Assembly: GCF_027923465.1 (NCBI RefSeq)
Contig: NZ_BRLB01000022.1
Location: 1-64,000, forward strand
Source: Vallitalea longa
GTDB lineage: Bacteria; Bacillota; Clostridia; Lachnospirales; Vallitaleaceae
Direction of reading: 5' to 3'
DNA length: 64,000 nt
Part shown: piece by piece, positions 17,999 to 26,983 of the stretch
Layout: the number at the start of each line of letters is the position of its first letter
How positions within the stretch are numbered: position 1 is the stretch's first letter
Program-made: the position numbers and the translations under genes
Notes under the pieces: generated by a model
Database searches by the model: none
The model's input: only the letters and a program-made list of their open reading frames with translations
Told to the model about the DNA's origin: nothing

Positions 17999-18703
17999 TT
18001 AGTTGAATTCTGTTTCTAAGCATATTTTTGCTTTACTTCCAATAATTATTTCATCTTTTGTCACTAATGAATTATAACATAAAATTCTGACTCCTGCATC
18101 TTTTGCTTTCAATAAAGTTTTAGCAAATAATTTATCCGTCACATGATTAGGTTTGAATTTATTTATATCATCAATCTGTATCAGTAAAAACAGATTGCTT
18201 TCATATCCATTACATGTGGCATCAATGAGTTCTTCAAGATGTTTTGTTCCTCTTTTGGTGGGAGCATCAGGAAACATTGCTAGACCGTCATTTTCTAGAG
18301 TTACACCTTTGACTTCTATAAATCCTTTTTTGTTATTTTTTTCATAATATAAATCGAACCTGGAATTTTTATATTTCTGTTCTCTTTTTAGTATATCGCA
18401 ATCAACAAATTCACGTATTTTATTATCAGCTATTGCTTCATATACCACATAATTAGGTACTTGAGAATCAATATTTATCAGCATATCGTCTTTATATGCA
18501 CTTATCAATGAATATTTGGTTTTTCTATTAGGATTATTACTTTTTTGTAAAAATATTTTAGTTCCTTCAACTAGAATCTCTTTACATCTTCCAGTATTTT
18601 TAACATGAACAGTCTCTAGTATTCCATTTATTAATACTTTCGCTATAAATCTATTGGGACGTTCAATAAAAATACCTTCAACAATGTCTTTATAAATCAT
18701 CAT
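17999..18703 (-). CDS. sfsA: SfsA family protein
   Basis: At 234 residues this has the standard length of sugar fermentation stimulation protein A. The N-terminal OB-like part has VEGIFIERPNRFIAKVLINGI and VKNTGRCKEIL. The central part has SRFDLYYE and KGFIEVKGVTLENDGLAMFPDAPTKRGTKHL (spread over about 115-152), resembling a restriction-endonuclease-like core (D...E-x-K). The E. coli protein binds DNA and affects maltose metabolism, but its true function is uncertain. It is first gene of the operon with niaR. SD AAGGAAAGG; either of two adjacent ATGs could start it. Confidence 0.88.
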   Translation of the reverse strand: MMIYKDIVEGIFIERPNRFIAKVLINGILETVHVKNTGRCKEILVEGTKIFLQKSNNPNRKTKYSLISAYKDDMLINIDSQVPNYVVYEAIADNKIREFVDCDILKREQKYKNSRFDLYYEKNNKKGFIEVKGVTLENDGLAMFPDAPTKRGTKHLEELIDATCNGYESNLFLLIQIDDINKFKPNHVTDKLFAKTLLKAKDAGVRILCYNSLVTKDEIIIGSKAKICLETEFN

Positions 18704-18860
18704 CTATTACCTTTCCTTAAGACTTCCATTATTTTAATAAATAAAAGATCCGAAAAAAACTCACATTAATATTATAACATGACCTGTAAAGAGAAGATTA
18801 TCTATAGTATATCTGACATTTTATAGATATTACTTTATTAAGTCTTAATGAAAATAAAGG

Positions 18861-18889
18861 TTGAAGCTTGTTTATAATGCATATATAAT
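18861..18889 (+). promoter_or_regulatory. Promoter of the 101-residue hypothetical gene
   Basis: TTGAAG (18861-18866), a 17-base spacer, then TATAAT (18884-18889). The gene starts 58 bases downstream. Confidence 0.65.
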
Positions 18890-18946
18890 AATATAAACGC
18901 TACTAATTAAAATCAAGAATTTTTTATCCGTAGAGAGGAAAATAAT

Positions 18947-19252
18947 ATGTTCAGACTTTGGGGAAAAGTTTATAAAAATAATAAAATGGTAAAAGATACT
19001 GTTATAGAGCAAATGGAAGATAATCTATCTAAAGATGCTCTGACTCATGATTGTCTTGATAAAATATGCTATGAATTTGATTTACAACATCCTATGTGGC
19101 TGAATGATAATTATAAAGATTATCCTGCATATGGGAAAACTTCATTTAAACAAGATCATTTTATAGAACAAATTGATTTTGATTACCTTGAAATAGAAAT
19201 TATAGATGTTGAAAAAGAAAAGAAAAAAAGAAGAAGCATAATGAGATTATAA
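18947..19252 (+). CDS. Conserved-looking small hypothetical protein
   Basis: The 101-residue soluble protein begins MFRLWGKVYKNNKMVKDTVIE. It has a central HDCLDKICYEFDLQHPMWL part, then NYKDYPAYGKTSFKQDHFIEQIDFDYLEIEII, and ends with a basic tail (KEKKKRRSIMRL). I recognise no named domain, though it looks like a small protein common in Lachnospiraceae-type Clostridia. It has its own promoter (18861-18889), SD AGAGAGG and a terminator, so it is a real single-gene unit. Function unknown. Confidence 0.7.
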   Translation: MFRLWGKVYKNNKMVKDTVIEQMEDNLSKDALTHDCLDKICYEFDLQHPMWLNDNYKDYPAYGKTSFKQDHFIEQIDFDYLEIEIIDVEKEKKKRRSIMRL

Positions 19253-19280
19253 TAAAAGGAGCTATAATAGCTCCTTTTAT
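19252..19280. terminator. Bidirectional terminator
   Basis: A 12-bp perfect stem (19252-19263 with 19269-19280) and a 5-base loop lie between the convergent hypothetical gene and pgi. T-rich ends occur on both strands. Confidence 0.85.
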
Positions 19281-19289
19281 TATGTCTTA

Positions 19290-20729
19290 TTAGATGATGT
19301 ATTTATCATTCTTAGCCGGTCTTTTATCAAGTTCAGCTTTTTTTTCATCATATCCTGGTCTTCCAAACATAGCATATGTTGCATTTTTACCTTCTTCTAC
19401 TCCAGGCTGGTCAAATGCATTAATATTCAATAACTCTCCTGCAAATCCAGTAGCTACTTCAAATAAGTATAAGATTTGACCTAATGTAAATTCATTAACT
19501 TCTGGTAAAGTTATAGTCATATTAGTTTGACCTGATTTCAATAGAGCATATTCAGTAGCCATTTGCTCTGTTTTTATTAATTTATTATGAGTCTCTCCAC
19601 CTAAGAATCCAAGACTTGGAATATCGCCATATATCTTTGGAATATCTAGAGATGTCTTATATTTGTCAACACCTACAAATACGATAACTTTGTCTTTAGG
19701 TCCTTCAGAGTATAATTGAACTTGTGAATGCTGATCAGTAGCTCCTAGAGCTCTTACTGGTGTTTGTCCAGAATTTACCACATTCTTATCATTATCGTAT
19801 TTCTTACCAAGTGATTCTGCCCATAATTGTGCATACCAATCACCAATGTATTTTAATGAGTCTGCATAAGGCATGATAACTGATATATTCTTACCTTTTT
19901 TCATTGATATATAATTAAGAATAGCATACATTGATGCAGGGTTCTTGAATGTATTATCTGTTTTACACATTTCATCCATATAAGCTGCTCCTGCTAACAA
20001 TTCTTCAATATCTATACCGCACATAGCTGCTGGCAATAAACCAACTGGTGTAAGCTCTGAAAATCTTCCTCCAACTCCTGCAGGAATAACAAAGCTTTTG
20101 TATCCTTCTGTATCAGCTATAGGTCTAAGATTACCATTCTTAACATCAGTAGTACATACAATATGCTTCTTAGATTCTTCTTTACCTAATTTTTCTTCTA
20201 ACATTTCTTTGATAATCATAAATTGGGACATTGTTTCTGAAGTACTTCCAGATTTAGTAATGACATTAAATAATGTTTTATCAAGATCGATGATATTAAA
20301 TAAAGAAACAAGTTTTTCAGGATCAACATTATCCATTACATATAATTTTGGATATCCCCCTCTTTTTTCTTTAGATAATTCATTATAATAAGGATGATTA
20401 ATGGCTTGTTGTACTGCAATTGGACCAAGTGCTGAGCCGCCGATTCCTAATACTACAAAAGCATCAAAATCATCTTTAACACTTTCTACATAAGATTTAA
20501 TATCAGATACGACTTCTGCTTGATTGTATGGTAATTCTCTCCAGTCCATTCCTCCGTTAGTACGTTTTTCTACCATAGCTTTTTCAGCTTTTTCAATTTG
20601 TGCTTCCAAATCAGCTATCTCTGATTCATTAATACCGTTCTCACCAACATAAGCTGTCATCATATTATTAAAATCAAATCTTAATTTCATGCTTTCTTGC
20701 CAGTCTTTTTGTTCAAATATCTTGGACAT
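19290..20729 (-). CDS. pgi: Glucose-6-phosphate isomerase (copy 1)
   Basis: This 479-residue enzyme interconverts glucose 6-phosphate and fructose 6-phosphate. The first SIS domain has VLGIGGSALGPIA and the phosphate-binding loop ITKSGSTSETMS. The second part has VGGRFSELTPVGLLPAAMCGIDI and SLGKKYDNDKNVVNSGQTPVRALGATDQHSQVQLYSEGP (across about 300-340). The C-terminal QPGVEEGKNATYAMFGRPGY closes it. It is a different subtype from copy 2 at 47307-48578. Monocistronic; SD TAGGAGG 7 bases before ATG. A candidate promoter lies about 240 bases upstream, giving a long leader. Confidence 0.92.
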   Translation of the reverse strand: MSKIFEQKDWQESMKLRFDFNNMMTAYVGENGINESEIADLEAQIEKAEKAMVEKRTNGGMDWRELPYNQAEVVSDIKSYVESVKDDFDAFVVLGIGGSALGPIAVQQAINHPYYNELSKEKRGGYPKLYVMDNVDPEKLVSLFNIIDLDKTLFNVITKSGSTSETMSQFMIIKEMLEEKLGKEESKKHIVCTTDVKNGNLRPIADTEGYKSFVIPAGVGGRFSELTPVGLLPAAMCGIDIEELLAGAAYMDEMCKTDNTFKNPASMYAILNYISMKKGKNISVIMPYADSLKYIGDWYAQLWAESLGKKYDNDKNVVNSGQTPVRALGATDQHSQVQLYSEGPKDKVIVFVGVDKYKTSLDIPKIYGDIPSLGFLGGETHNKLIKTEQMATEYALLKSGQTNMTITLPEVNEFTLGQILYLFEVATGFAGELLNINAFDQPGVEEGKNATYAMFGRPGYDEKKAELDKRPAKNDKYII

Positions 20730-21129
20730 TTATGTACCTCCTAGTTATTTTATTGTAAAGTCCATTTCATATTTATTATTAACCAATTCATATGAAACTT
20801 ACCTTATTTATATTATTAGTAAAATTACTTGTTTTATTAATTGTTTCTGATTCCAACTTCTACAGTATACGAAAATTAAATTATCAAGATTAATTAATCT
20901 AAGTATATACTATATTGATTGAACGTTAAACTTATTTATCATGATATGTTAATCAAACAACAGTCTAAATTATAATATAATTCTAACTCCTTTGTAAAGA
21001 GTAAAAAGTTATAAAAAGCATGGATAATACCCACATAAATATATATAATCAACAAACCTATAGTAAAAAGCTACCCTTTATAAAATATCTGGAACTATTG
21101 AATTGTATAAGTCTACTATCTATAACAGA
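20730..21129. other. Intergenic region upstream of pgi with candidate promoter and palindrome
   Basis: Minus-strand TTTACA (20993-20998), an 18-base spacer and TATAAT (20969-20974) form a candidate pgi promoter, leaving a leader of about 230 bases. The leader contains the perfect 14-bp palindrome AGATTAATTAATCT (20887-20900). No riboswitch fold was recognised. Confidence 0.4.
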
Positions 21130-21891
21130 TCATTTGATTACGTTGATTCCCTTTTCCTTATATCTAGCATATATTGAATCTTTCAAATTAGAATCTGTAA
21201 TTATTGTATCCACATCATTTAAGTCACAAACTTTCAGTAAAGATACAACCCCGAATTTGCTGCTATCAGCCAACAATATTTTTTTCCCAGAACGTTCAAT
21301 TAATTTCTTCTGTATAGGTATTGTTTCTAATTCGAATTCCGTAGCACCTTCTTTTAAAGATATTCCGCTAACGCTAATGAAAGATATATCTATATGAAAT
21401 AAATTGATATAATTTTCGACTAGTTCTCCTTTTAGGGATTTATCTTTACTATTAACTATACCACCTAATAATATGATTGTATAATTATTTCGATCTATTA
21501 ATTCTTCAACTACTAATATTGAATTAGTTAATATAGTTAATTTCTTAAAATTATATTTTAGAAGTTTTGCTATTTCTAATGTTGTAGTACCATTGTCTAG
21601 AGCTATAACAGATTCTTCAGATATATACTTAATTGCATTCTCCGCTATTTTAACTTTTTCTTCATTATGACTTTTTTCTCTTATCTTAAAGTCTACTGGT
21701 TTTGGATTAATCTCATCTAGCATTGCTCCTCCATGCACACGATGTAAAAATCCTTTACTCTCCATATGTTCTAAATCCCTTCTTACTGTTTCCACAGAAA
21801 CACCAAAAAGTTCAATTAAATAAGAAGATTTCACTGAATTATTTTTCTCCAACAATTCAAGTATAATTTTATATCTTTCCTCTGCTAACAA
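21130..21891 (-). CDS. DeoR/GlpR family transcriptional regulator
   Basis: This 253-residue DeoR family repressor has an N-terminal helix-turn-helix (LIELFGVSVETVRRDLEHMESKG, about 24-46) and the GGA hinge. A C-terminal sugar-phosphate-sensing domain follows with ALDNGTTTLEIAKLL, LTILTNSILVVEEL and ILLADSSKFGV. TTG at 21891 is chosen as start: it lies 8 bases after AAGGAG and gives the family-typical MLAEERYKIIL beginning, while the longer GTG reading overlaps the SD. It is co-transcribed with the MFS gene upstream (21-base gap) and probably controls it in response to a phosphorylated ligand. Confidence 0.87.
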   Translation of the reverse strand: MLAEERYKIILELLEKNNSVKSSYLIELFGVSVETVRRDLEHMESKGFLHRVHGGAMLDEINPKPVDFKIREKSHNEEKVKIAENAIKYISEESVIALDNGTTTLEIAKLLKYNFKKLTILTNSILVVEELIDRNNYTIILLGGIVNSKDKSLKGELVENYINLFHIDISFISVSGISLKEGATEFELETIPIQKKLIERSGKKILLADSSKFGVVSLLKVCDLNDVDTIITDSNLKDSIYARYKEKGINVIK

Positions 21892-21912
21892 AACTCCCAC
21901 TCCTTCAATTAG

Positions 21913-23172
21913 CTAATATGTATTATTCATTACTTCTTTCATTTTTACTGCTATTTTATCATATTTAAGACTCATAAGCAAAGCTATCGTTCCTATTATC
22001 AAACAAACAATCCAAAAGACCATAACTCCATTCCATCCAAAAGAATCCACTAAAACACCTGTAACAAATGTTGAAAATCCCGCTGCAAAATACGAACAGA
22101 AATCTAAAAATCCCGCTACAGAAGAAGCCCTATTGTATTTTGAAAAATGCAATGGAATAACTCCGAGCAATAGAGTATTAGCTCCATACATTACAGCAGA
22201 TAATAATCCCAAGAATAATAGAGCTGTTACTGTACTATATGAGCCGAACATAAAATATCCCAATACCGTAATTATACCTGCTATAAACAACCAAACTATG
22301 GTACGTTTTTCTTTATATTGCATTTTTTTATTTAAATAACTTGCTAACATCATACCTAATAAATTCATACAAGGTATAAATATTATATATTGAATTGTTT
22401 TATTGATATCAAGACTCTGTGTTTCCATAAATAAACTAGGAGCCCACAATGCGATAGAGTCTTTTATTATTCCTTGTACACAACAAGCTATGACAATATA
22501 AATCAATTTAGATCTTTTCACTACTTGAAGTAATGTGTACTTATCTTGATTTTCAGATATACTAGATTCTCTTGTATCATTTAGTACACATGATTCTTGC
22601 ACCTTAGGTTTGTCTATAAAAAATATAAACCATATTATTGAATAAATAAATATAACTACTCCAGGTATTAAAAACACATAGTTCCAGCTATATCTTGATA
22701 TTATTAATCCAGAACCTCCCCAAGCCAATAAGTAACCTGCTACCATTGAGGTTGATATACCTATGGAGACACTACTTCTCTTATCATATTCATACCAATT
22801 AGTTATTGATTTAACTATAGGACCCCATAATAAAGATTGTGCATATGCATTAACTACCCATAAAATTATCATTATCAAATATACATAAGAAAACCCAAAA
22901 AATATATTACATACAGCTGTTGTTATCAAACCCATAAATATAATTTTCCTAGCTGATACTTTGTCTCCTATTTGCCCATTAATCAATTGTCCAAAACCAT
23001 ATACCCAATAGAATAGTGTACCTATCAACCCTATACTTCCCTTTGACCAACCAAAAGTATTTTGAATTTGGGGAATAGCTACAGATAAGTTGACTCTTCC
23101 AAAATATATGCTGGCATATGCAGCCCAACATAAAATAAATATTTTTACCTGAGTTTTATTTAATTTTATCAT
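21913..23172 (-). CDS. MFS transporter, organophosphate:phosphate antiporter-like
   Basis: The protein has about 419 residues and twelve helices. The N-terminal pattern, CWAAYASIYFGRVNLSVAIPQIQNTFGWSKGSIGLIGTLFYWVYGFGQ (about residues 13-58), resembles the GlpT/UhpT branch, where the helix-1 Arg contacts phosphate. A DeoR regulator follows and a PHP phosphoesterase diverges upstream, so a phosphorylated sugar or glycerol-phosphate-type substrate is plausible but not shown. Start chosen at ATG 23172 (MIKLNKTQ), 12 bases after AAGGAG; upstream in-frame starts lack an SD. Confidence 0.82.
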   Translation of the reverse strand: MIKLNKTQVKIFILCWAAYASIYFGRVNLSVAIPQIQNTFGWSKGSIGLIGTLFYWVYGFGQLINGQIGDKVSARKIIFMGLITTAVCNIFFGFSYVYLIMIILWVVNAYAQSLLWGPIVKSITNWYEYDKRSSVSIGISTSMVAGYLLAWGGSGLIISRYSWNYVFLIPGVVIFIYSIIWFIFFIDKPKVQESCVLNDTRESSISENQDKYTLLQVVKRSKLIYIVIACCVQGIIKDSIALWAPSLFMETQSLDINKTIQYIIFIPCMNLLGMMLASYLNKKMQYKEKRTIVWLFIAGIITVLGYFMFGSYSTVTALLFLGLLSAVMYGANTLLLGVIPLHFSKYNRASSVAGFLDFCSYFAAGFSTFVTGVLVDSFGWNGVMVFWIVCLIIGTIALLMSLKYDKIAVKMKEVMNNTY

Positions 23173-23226
23173 TCCAAAAAACATCTCCTTATTATATAAC
23201 AGCATATTTTTTCCTAATAAATACAC

Positions 23227-23418
23227 ATATATACAACTTTATGCAAATAATTATATCATAATTTTATTAAATCTCAAGGAAATAATATAATTTTATTTAG
23301 TTAAACGCTAATATTTACTTGCTATTACATATATATTAATATAACTTCACACAAATACTTGTTTGCTTAAATTCATTATGCTATAATAAAAAAAATAAGT
23401 ATTTAAGGAGGATATGTG
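23227..23418. promoter_or_regulatory. Divergent promoter region, MFS/DeoR and PHP genes
   Basis: About 190 AT-rich bases separate the divergent starts. No palindrome stands out. Shared control of both units by the DeoR protein is possible but not supported by a visible operator. Confidence 0.3.
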
Positions 23419-24744
23419 ATGAATGAAGTATTACGTTTTTTTGAAGTCACCCCTAAAATAATTCTGGCGGATACAACAGTCGATATAAGAATCAAACCTT
23501 TGGTTAATCACGAATCTTTTGACTCTGATACTGATTATGAGGTTGTTTATTATCCTTTAGAACATTTTTCTAATAAAGGGGAATATAATTACCAAGATAA
23601 GTATATGGTTAGAGGGGAAAATGGTGTAATTGAATTAAACCAACATTTTACAGGAGAACAAGAGCATACAATTAGAATTACTAATACTAAAACCAAAAAA
23701 ACATATTCTTTCAATTTCTATTCTGTAAAACCTGATTTATTTGATAGGATTCCTTATAAAGGAGATCTACATATGCACAGTCATCGCTCGGACGGAACAG
23801 AATCTCCTGCTTTTGTTACCGCATCTTGTAGAAAAATAGGATTTGATTTCATGGCATTAACCGACCATGGAAAATATTATCCGTCAATTGAAAGCAAAAA
23901 TAGTTTTAAAGACGTTGAACTTGATATGTTGATAGCAAATGGAGAAGAAGTTCATCCCGAAAATAATAATGTTCATATTATTAATTTTGGTGGAAATTTC
24001 AGTGTTAATGAATATATGAAGGAAAATAAAGATGAATACTACAAAGAAGTTAAAGATATTGAAAAAACTATAGATATTGACGATGATCATGCAAGATATG
24101 AGTGTGCTTCTAGTGAATGGTGTTTCGATAAAATAAGAAAAGGAGGAGGATTATCTATCTTCTGTCACCCTTACTGGTTAATAGATTCTGGTTATTACAT
24201 CTCCAATTCTGTCATTGATTATATGTATGACAATCAACCCTATGATGCTAATGAAGTTGTAGGTGGCTATCACAGATACGAATTTTCATCTAACACATTA
24301 CAGATCGCTAGATATTATGAAGAGCGAGCAAAAGGTAAAGATATACCTATAGTAGGTGTGAGTGACGCTCATGGATGTGAAGATAGAGATTTATTCGGAT
24401 GGTTCTTCAGTATAGTTTTTGCTCCTTCCAATAAGCAAACTGATATTATTGATAGTATCAAAGATCTTTACAGCGTAGGTGTTGAATATCCAGAAGGAGA
24501 AACCCCTCGTCCAGTAGGTCCTTTCCGACTTGTTAAATATGCTCTATATCTGTTTAGAGAAATCTTCCCTCTACATGATGAATTATGTTTGGAAGAAGGA
24601 AATTTGATGCTCAAATACATTCAAGGGGATGAATCTGCTAAAAAAAGGTTAATTAGCTTAAAAGGTCAAGTTAATAATCTTTATAATAAATTATTTGCCA
24701 AAGAACAAAAAGCTAAGCCCCATAAAAGATTTCAAGGAAAATAG
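23419..24744 (+). CDS. PHP-domain metal-dependent phosphoesterase
   Basis: The protein has about 441 residues. An N-terminal beta domain (about 1-110) precedes a PHP domain with all metal motifs: GDLHMHSHRSDG (about 115-126), FMALTDHG (about 144-151), SIFCHPYW and VGVSDAHG. PHP enzymes hydrolyse phosphate mono- or diesters with two or three metals; the substrate here is unknown. ATG 23419 lies 7 bases after AAGGAGG; the GTG codon before it overlaps this spacing. The last codons and the stop are made of a copy of a dispersed repeat (24721-24753), so the C-terminal HKRFQGK may have been acquired with the repeat. Confidence 0.85.
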   Translation: MNEVLRFFEVTPKIILADTTVDIRIKPLVNHESFDSDTDYEVVYYPLEHFSNKGEYNYQDKYMVRGENGVIELNQHFTGEQEHTIRITNTKTKKTYSFNFYSVKPDLFDRIPYKGDLHMHSHRSDGTESPAFVTASCRKIGFDFMALTDHGKYYPSIESKNSFKDVELDMLIANGEEVHPENNNVHIINFGGNFSVNEYMKENKDEYYKEVKDIEKTIDIDDDHARYECASSEWCFDKIRKGGGLSIFCHPYWLIDSGYYISNSVIDYMYDNQPYDANEVVGGYHRYEFSSNTLQIARYYEERAKGKDIPIVGVSDAHGCEDRDLFGWFFSIVFAPSNKQTDIIDSIKDLYSVGVEYPEGETPRPVGPFRLVKYALYLFREIFPLHDELCLEEGNLMLKYIQGDESAKKRLISLKGQVNNLYNKLFAKEQKAKPHKRFQGK

Positions 24745-24753
24745 AAAGTAGAA
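24721..24753. repeat. Dispersed hairpin repeat, copy B (overlaps a stop codon)
   Basis: These 33 bases are identical to 39139-39171. GGAAAAT and ATTTTCC (about 24735-24758) form a 7-bp stem with a 10-base loop followed by TATTTAA. The TAG stop of the PHP gene lies inside the repeat. Confidence 0.75.
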
Positions 24754-24787
24754 TTTTCCTATTTAATAAAAATATACATATATAAAA

Positions 24788-24835
24788 ATACCGCTGCAAT
24801 TAAATCATAGTATATGATTCAAATAACAGCGGTAT
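24788..24835. terminator. Bidirectional terminator, PHP gene/pdaA
   Basis: The outer stem ATACCGCTG/CAGCGGTAT (9 bp) and inner stem AATCATA/TATGATT (7 bp) lie between convergent genes. The plus strand continues CTCCTTTTT. Confidence 0.75.
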
Positions 24836-24865
24836 CTCCTTTTTAATTAAACTCAGATTATTTAT

Positions 24866-25978
24866 TTATTCAACTTCATATAGATTTCCGAATCTATAAC
24901 CCTGATCTTTTATTGTTTTTAGAATACTGTCAAGTGCTTCTGTATTAGATGATGATACCGCATGTAATAACGCTATCATACCTGGATGAGTATGATTAGT
25001 TACATATTCATATGTAGTTTCTACACTCGGCTGATTATCAACTTCCCAATCACGATGAGCCATACTCCAAAACATAGTCTTGTATCCTAATTTTCTAGTT
25101 AAATATAATGTCCTTTCACTATACTCTCCTTCTGGTGGTCTAAAGAAAGTATCCATCTTATATCCTGTCATTTCTTCAAAATATCTTGCTGTCTCTTCTA
25201 TTTCATACTTAATTTTATCATCTGTAAGCTCATGCATTCTTTTATGATTAACCGAATGATTTCCTACTATATGTCCTTCCTCTTTCATTCTTTTGCATAA
25301 ATCAACATTCTTTTTTATGTAAGGTTTTGTAACAAAAAAAGTTGCTTTTACATCATTTTCTTTTAATGTATCAAGAATTTTTGCCGTATAACCATTTTCA
25401 TATCCTTCATCAAATGTTAGATATATTACTTTTTCGTCTGTATCAGCAACATAATAAGCATCGTATTGACCTATATCGAATTTATTATACCCTTCTGGTT
25501 GCTTATGTTCATCATTCACTCTAAAACTCCAACCATCTCTTGCATTGGATAAATCAGCAGTATCAACATTCATATCGAAGTTATCTCCATTACTGCTTCC
25601 TTGAGGTGTTTCTTTTTCTGTATCAGTATCATCTTTTGCTACTTCAGTGTTTTCTTTTTGAATATTTTCTTCTTTTTCATCGGTTGTCTCTGTTTCTTGT
25701 GTCTCAGACTTTACTTTTTCATCTGTTTTTTCTTTTTCATCCAATTTTTGATTGGAATCCGTATCGGTTCCGTTTTCTACTCCAGTGTCAACTGAATTCT
25801 TTGGTTCGTCAGTAGATTCTTGGTTCACTACATTATTGTTTTCATCATTCTTTTCATTGCTTTTTGGTTTGGATGCTCCTTTTCCCAATGTAAGTCCTAT
25901 ACAGACTGCTGCAATGACTAGAACTAAAATTCCTAATGCTTTGATTGTTCTTGTGTCTTTTTTCTGCTTTTTAGCCAT
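24866..25978 (-). CDS. pdaA: PdaA-like polysaccharide deacetylase
   Basis: This 370-residue protein has an N-terminal anchor or uncleaved signal (about 10-31), a long Glu/Lys/Thr/Asn-rich linker (36-135) and a NodB deacetylase domain (about 165-368). Motif 1 is TFDEGYENGY (188-197), the DE variant characteristic of PdaA, which makes muramic delta-lactam in spore cortex, rather than the TFDDGP of general deacetylases. H241 and H245 (GNHSVNH) are metal ligands, and RPPEGEY (280-286) is motif 3. The long acidic linker is unusual in length. Expected site: outer face of the membrane. SD CGGAGGG. Confidence 0.85.
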   Translation of the reverse strand: MAKKQKKDTRTIKALGILVLVIAAVCIGLTLGKGASKPKSNEKNDENNNVVNQESTDEPKNSVDTGVENGTDTDSNQKLDEKEKTDEKVKSETQETETTDEKEENIQKENTEVAKDDTDTEKETPQGSSNGDNFDMNVDTADLSNARDGWSFRVNDEHKQPEGYNKFDIGQYDAYYVADTDEKVIYLTFDEGYENGYTAKILDTLKENDVKATFFVTKPYIKKNVDLCKRMKEEGHIVGNHSVNHKRMHELTDDKIKYEIEETARYFEEMTGYKMDTFFRPPEGEYSERTLYLTRKLGYKTMFWSMAHRDWEVDNQPSVETTYEYVTNHTHPGMIALLHAVSSSNTEALDSILKTIKDQGYRFGNLYEVE

Positions 25979-26030
25979 TTTCTTCCCTCCGATGTACTAT
26001 AACTATATTAACCCTTGTTGCAAAAAATAT

Positions 26031-26043
26031 GAGGCTAAGCCTC
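26031..26043 (-). terminator. Terminator at the end of the fab/acc operon
   Basis: GAGGC/GCCTC with a three-base loop is followed on the minus strand by ATATTTTTTG. A second AT-rich hairpin (26049-26073, 9-bp arms) lies just before it. Both follow the accA stop. Confidence 0.6.
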
Positions 26044-26162
26044 AGGTAAATAGTAAAATAAAACTTTACTATTAAAAAACAAGAAGTCCAATTAAAATAT
26101 ATCTATTTTAATCAGAATCCTTGTTCTTATTATACTCTTTTTCTCTACATAAATCCAGATAA

Positions 26163-26960
26163 TTATCGGTGTATAGGGTTAATTTGCTTTCTATATCTAT
26201 TATATCTATTTTCAATTAAAACTTCTTGATCAATTTCTAGTAACTTCTCTATTTCATTAATGAAATTATCTTTAAGTTCCCTAGCGATCTCTTCGAAACT
26301 ATTATGTGCACCACCATCAGGCTCTTTTATAATTTTTTCTATAATTCCCAATTCCAATAAATCATCAGCAGTTATTTTCATTACCTCAGCGGCTTCTTTA
26401 GCCCTCTTGCTATCTTTCCATAAAATACTTGCAAATCCTTCTGGTGAAAGTATAGAGTATATTGAGTTTTCCAGCATCCAAACTCTATCAGATACTGCTA
26501 AAGCTAATGCTCCTCCACTTCCTCCTTCACCTATCACAACAGAAACAACAGGTACTTTCAATCTAGCCATCTCAAATAAATTTCTTGCGATTGCCTCACC
26601 TTGACCTCTTTTTTCTGCTCCTATGCCACAATATGCTCCCGGTGTGTCAATAAAACAAATAATGGGTCTATTAAATTTTTCTGCCTGCTTCATGAGTCTA
26701 AGTGATTTTCTGTACCCTTCGGGATGAGGCATACCAAAATTCCTATCAATATTTTCTTTTGTACAACGCCCTTTTTGCTGCCCGATAATTGTGACAGGCA
26801 TACCTTCAAGTAATCCGATACCACCTATAATAGCGTTATCATCACTATATAATCTATCTCCATGAAGCTCCAAAAAGTCGTCAAAAATAAGTTTTATATA
26901 ATCTTCGGAAGTCGGTCTCTCAGCCATTCTTGCTATACTTACTTTTTCCCATGGATTCAT
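26163..26960 (-). CDS. accA: Acetyl-CoA carboxylase, carboxyltransferase alpha subunit
   Basis: This 265-residue AccA pairs with AccD to transfer the carboxyl group from carboxybiotin to acetyl-CoA, giving malonyl-CoA for fatty acid synthesis. It has the crotonase-fold signature: [51 protein letters not shown] and [35 protein letters not shown] (across about 138-174). It is shorter than E. coli AccA (319) by an N-terminal piece, as is usual in Clostridia. Last gene of the fab operon, 23 bases after accD. Confidence 0.95.
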   Translation of the reverse strand: MNPWEKVSIARMAERPTSEDYIKLIFDDFLELHGDRLYSDDNAIIGGIGLLEGMPVTIIGQQKGRCTKENIDRNFGMPHPEGYRKSLRLMKQAEKFNRPIICFIDTPGAYCGIGAEKRGQGEAIARNLFEMARLKVPVVSVVIGEGGSGGALALAVSDRVWMLENSIYSILSPEGFASILWKDSKRAKEAAEVMKITADDLLELGIIEKIIKEPDGGAHNSFEEIARELKDNFINEIEKLLEIDQEVLIENRYNRYRKQINPIHR

Positions 26961-26983
26961 ATTTTACACCTCTTTAATATAAT

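Noticed and set aside
21020-21397. 125-codon plus-strand frame across the 3' end of the deoR gene
   Set aside because: Overlaps a clear DeoR family gene antisense, with no SD or domain.
25342-26075. Several plus-strand open frames opposite pdaA
   Set aside because: They are antisense shadows of the Glu/Lys-rich linker and N-terminus of pdaA, rich in Phe/Leu/Ser, without ribosome binding sites.
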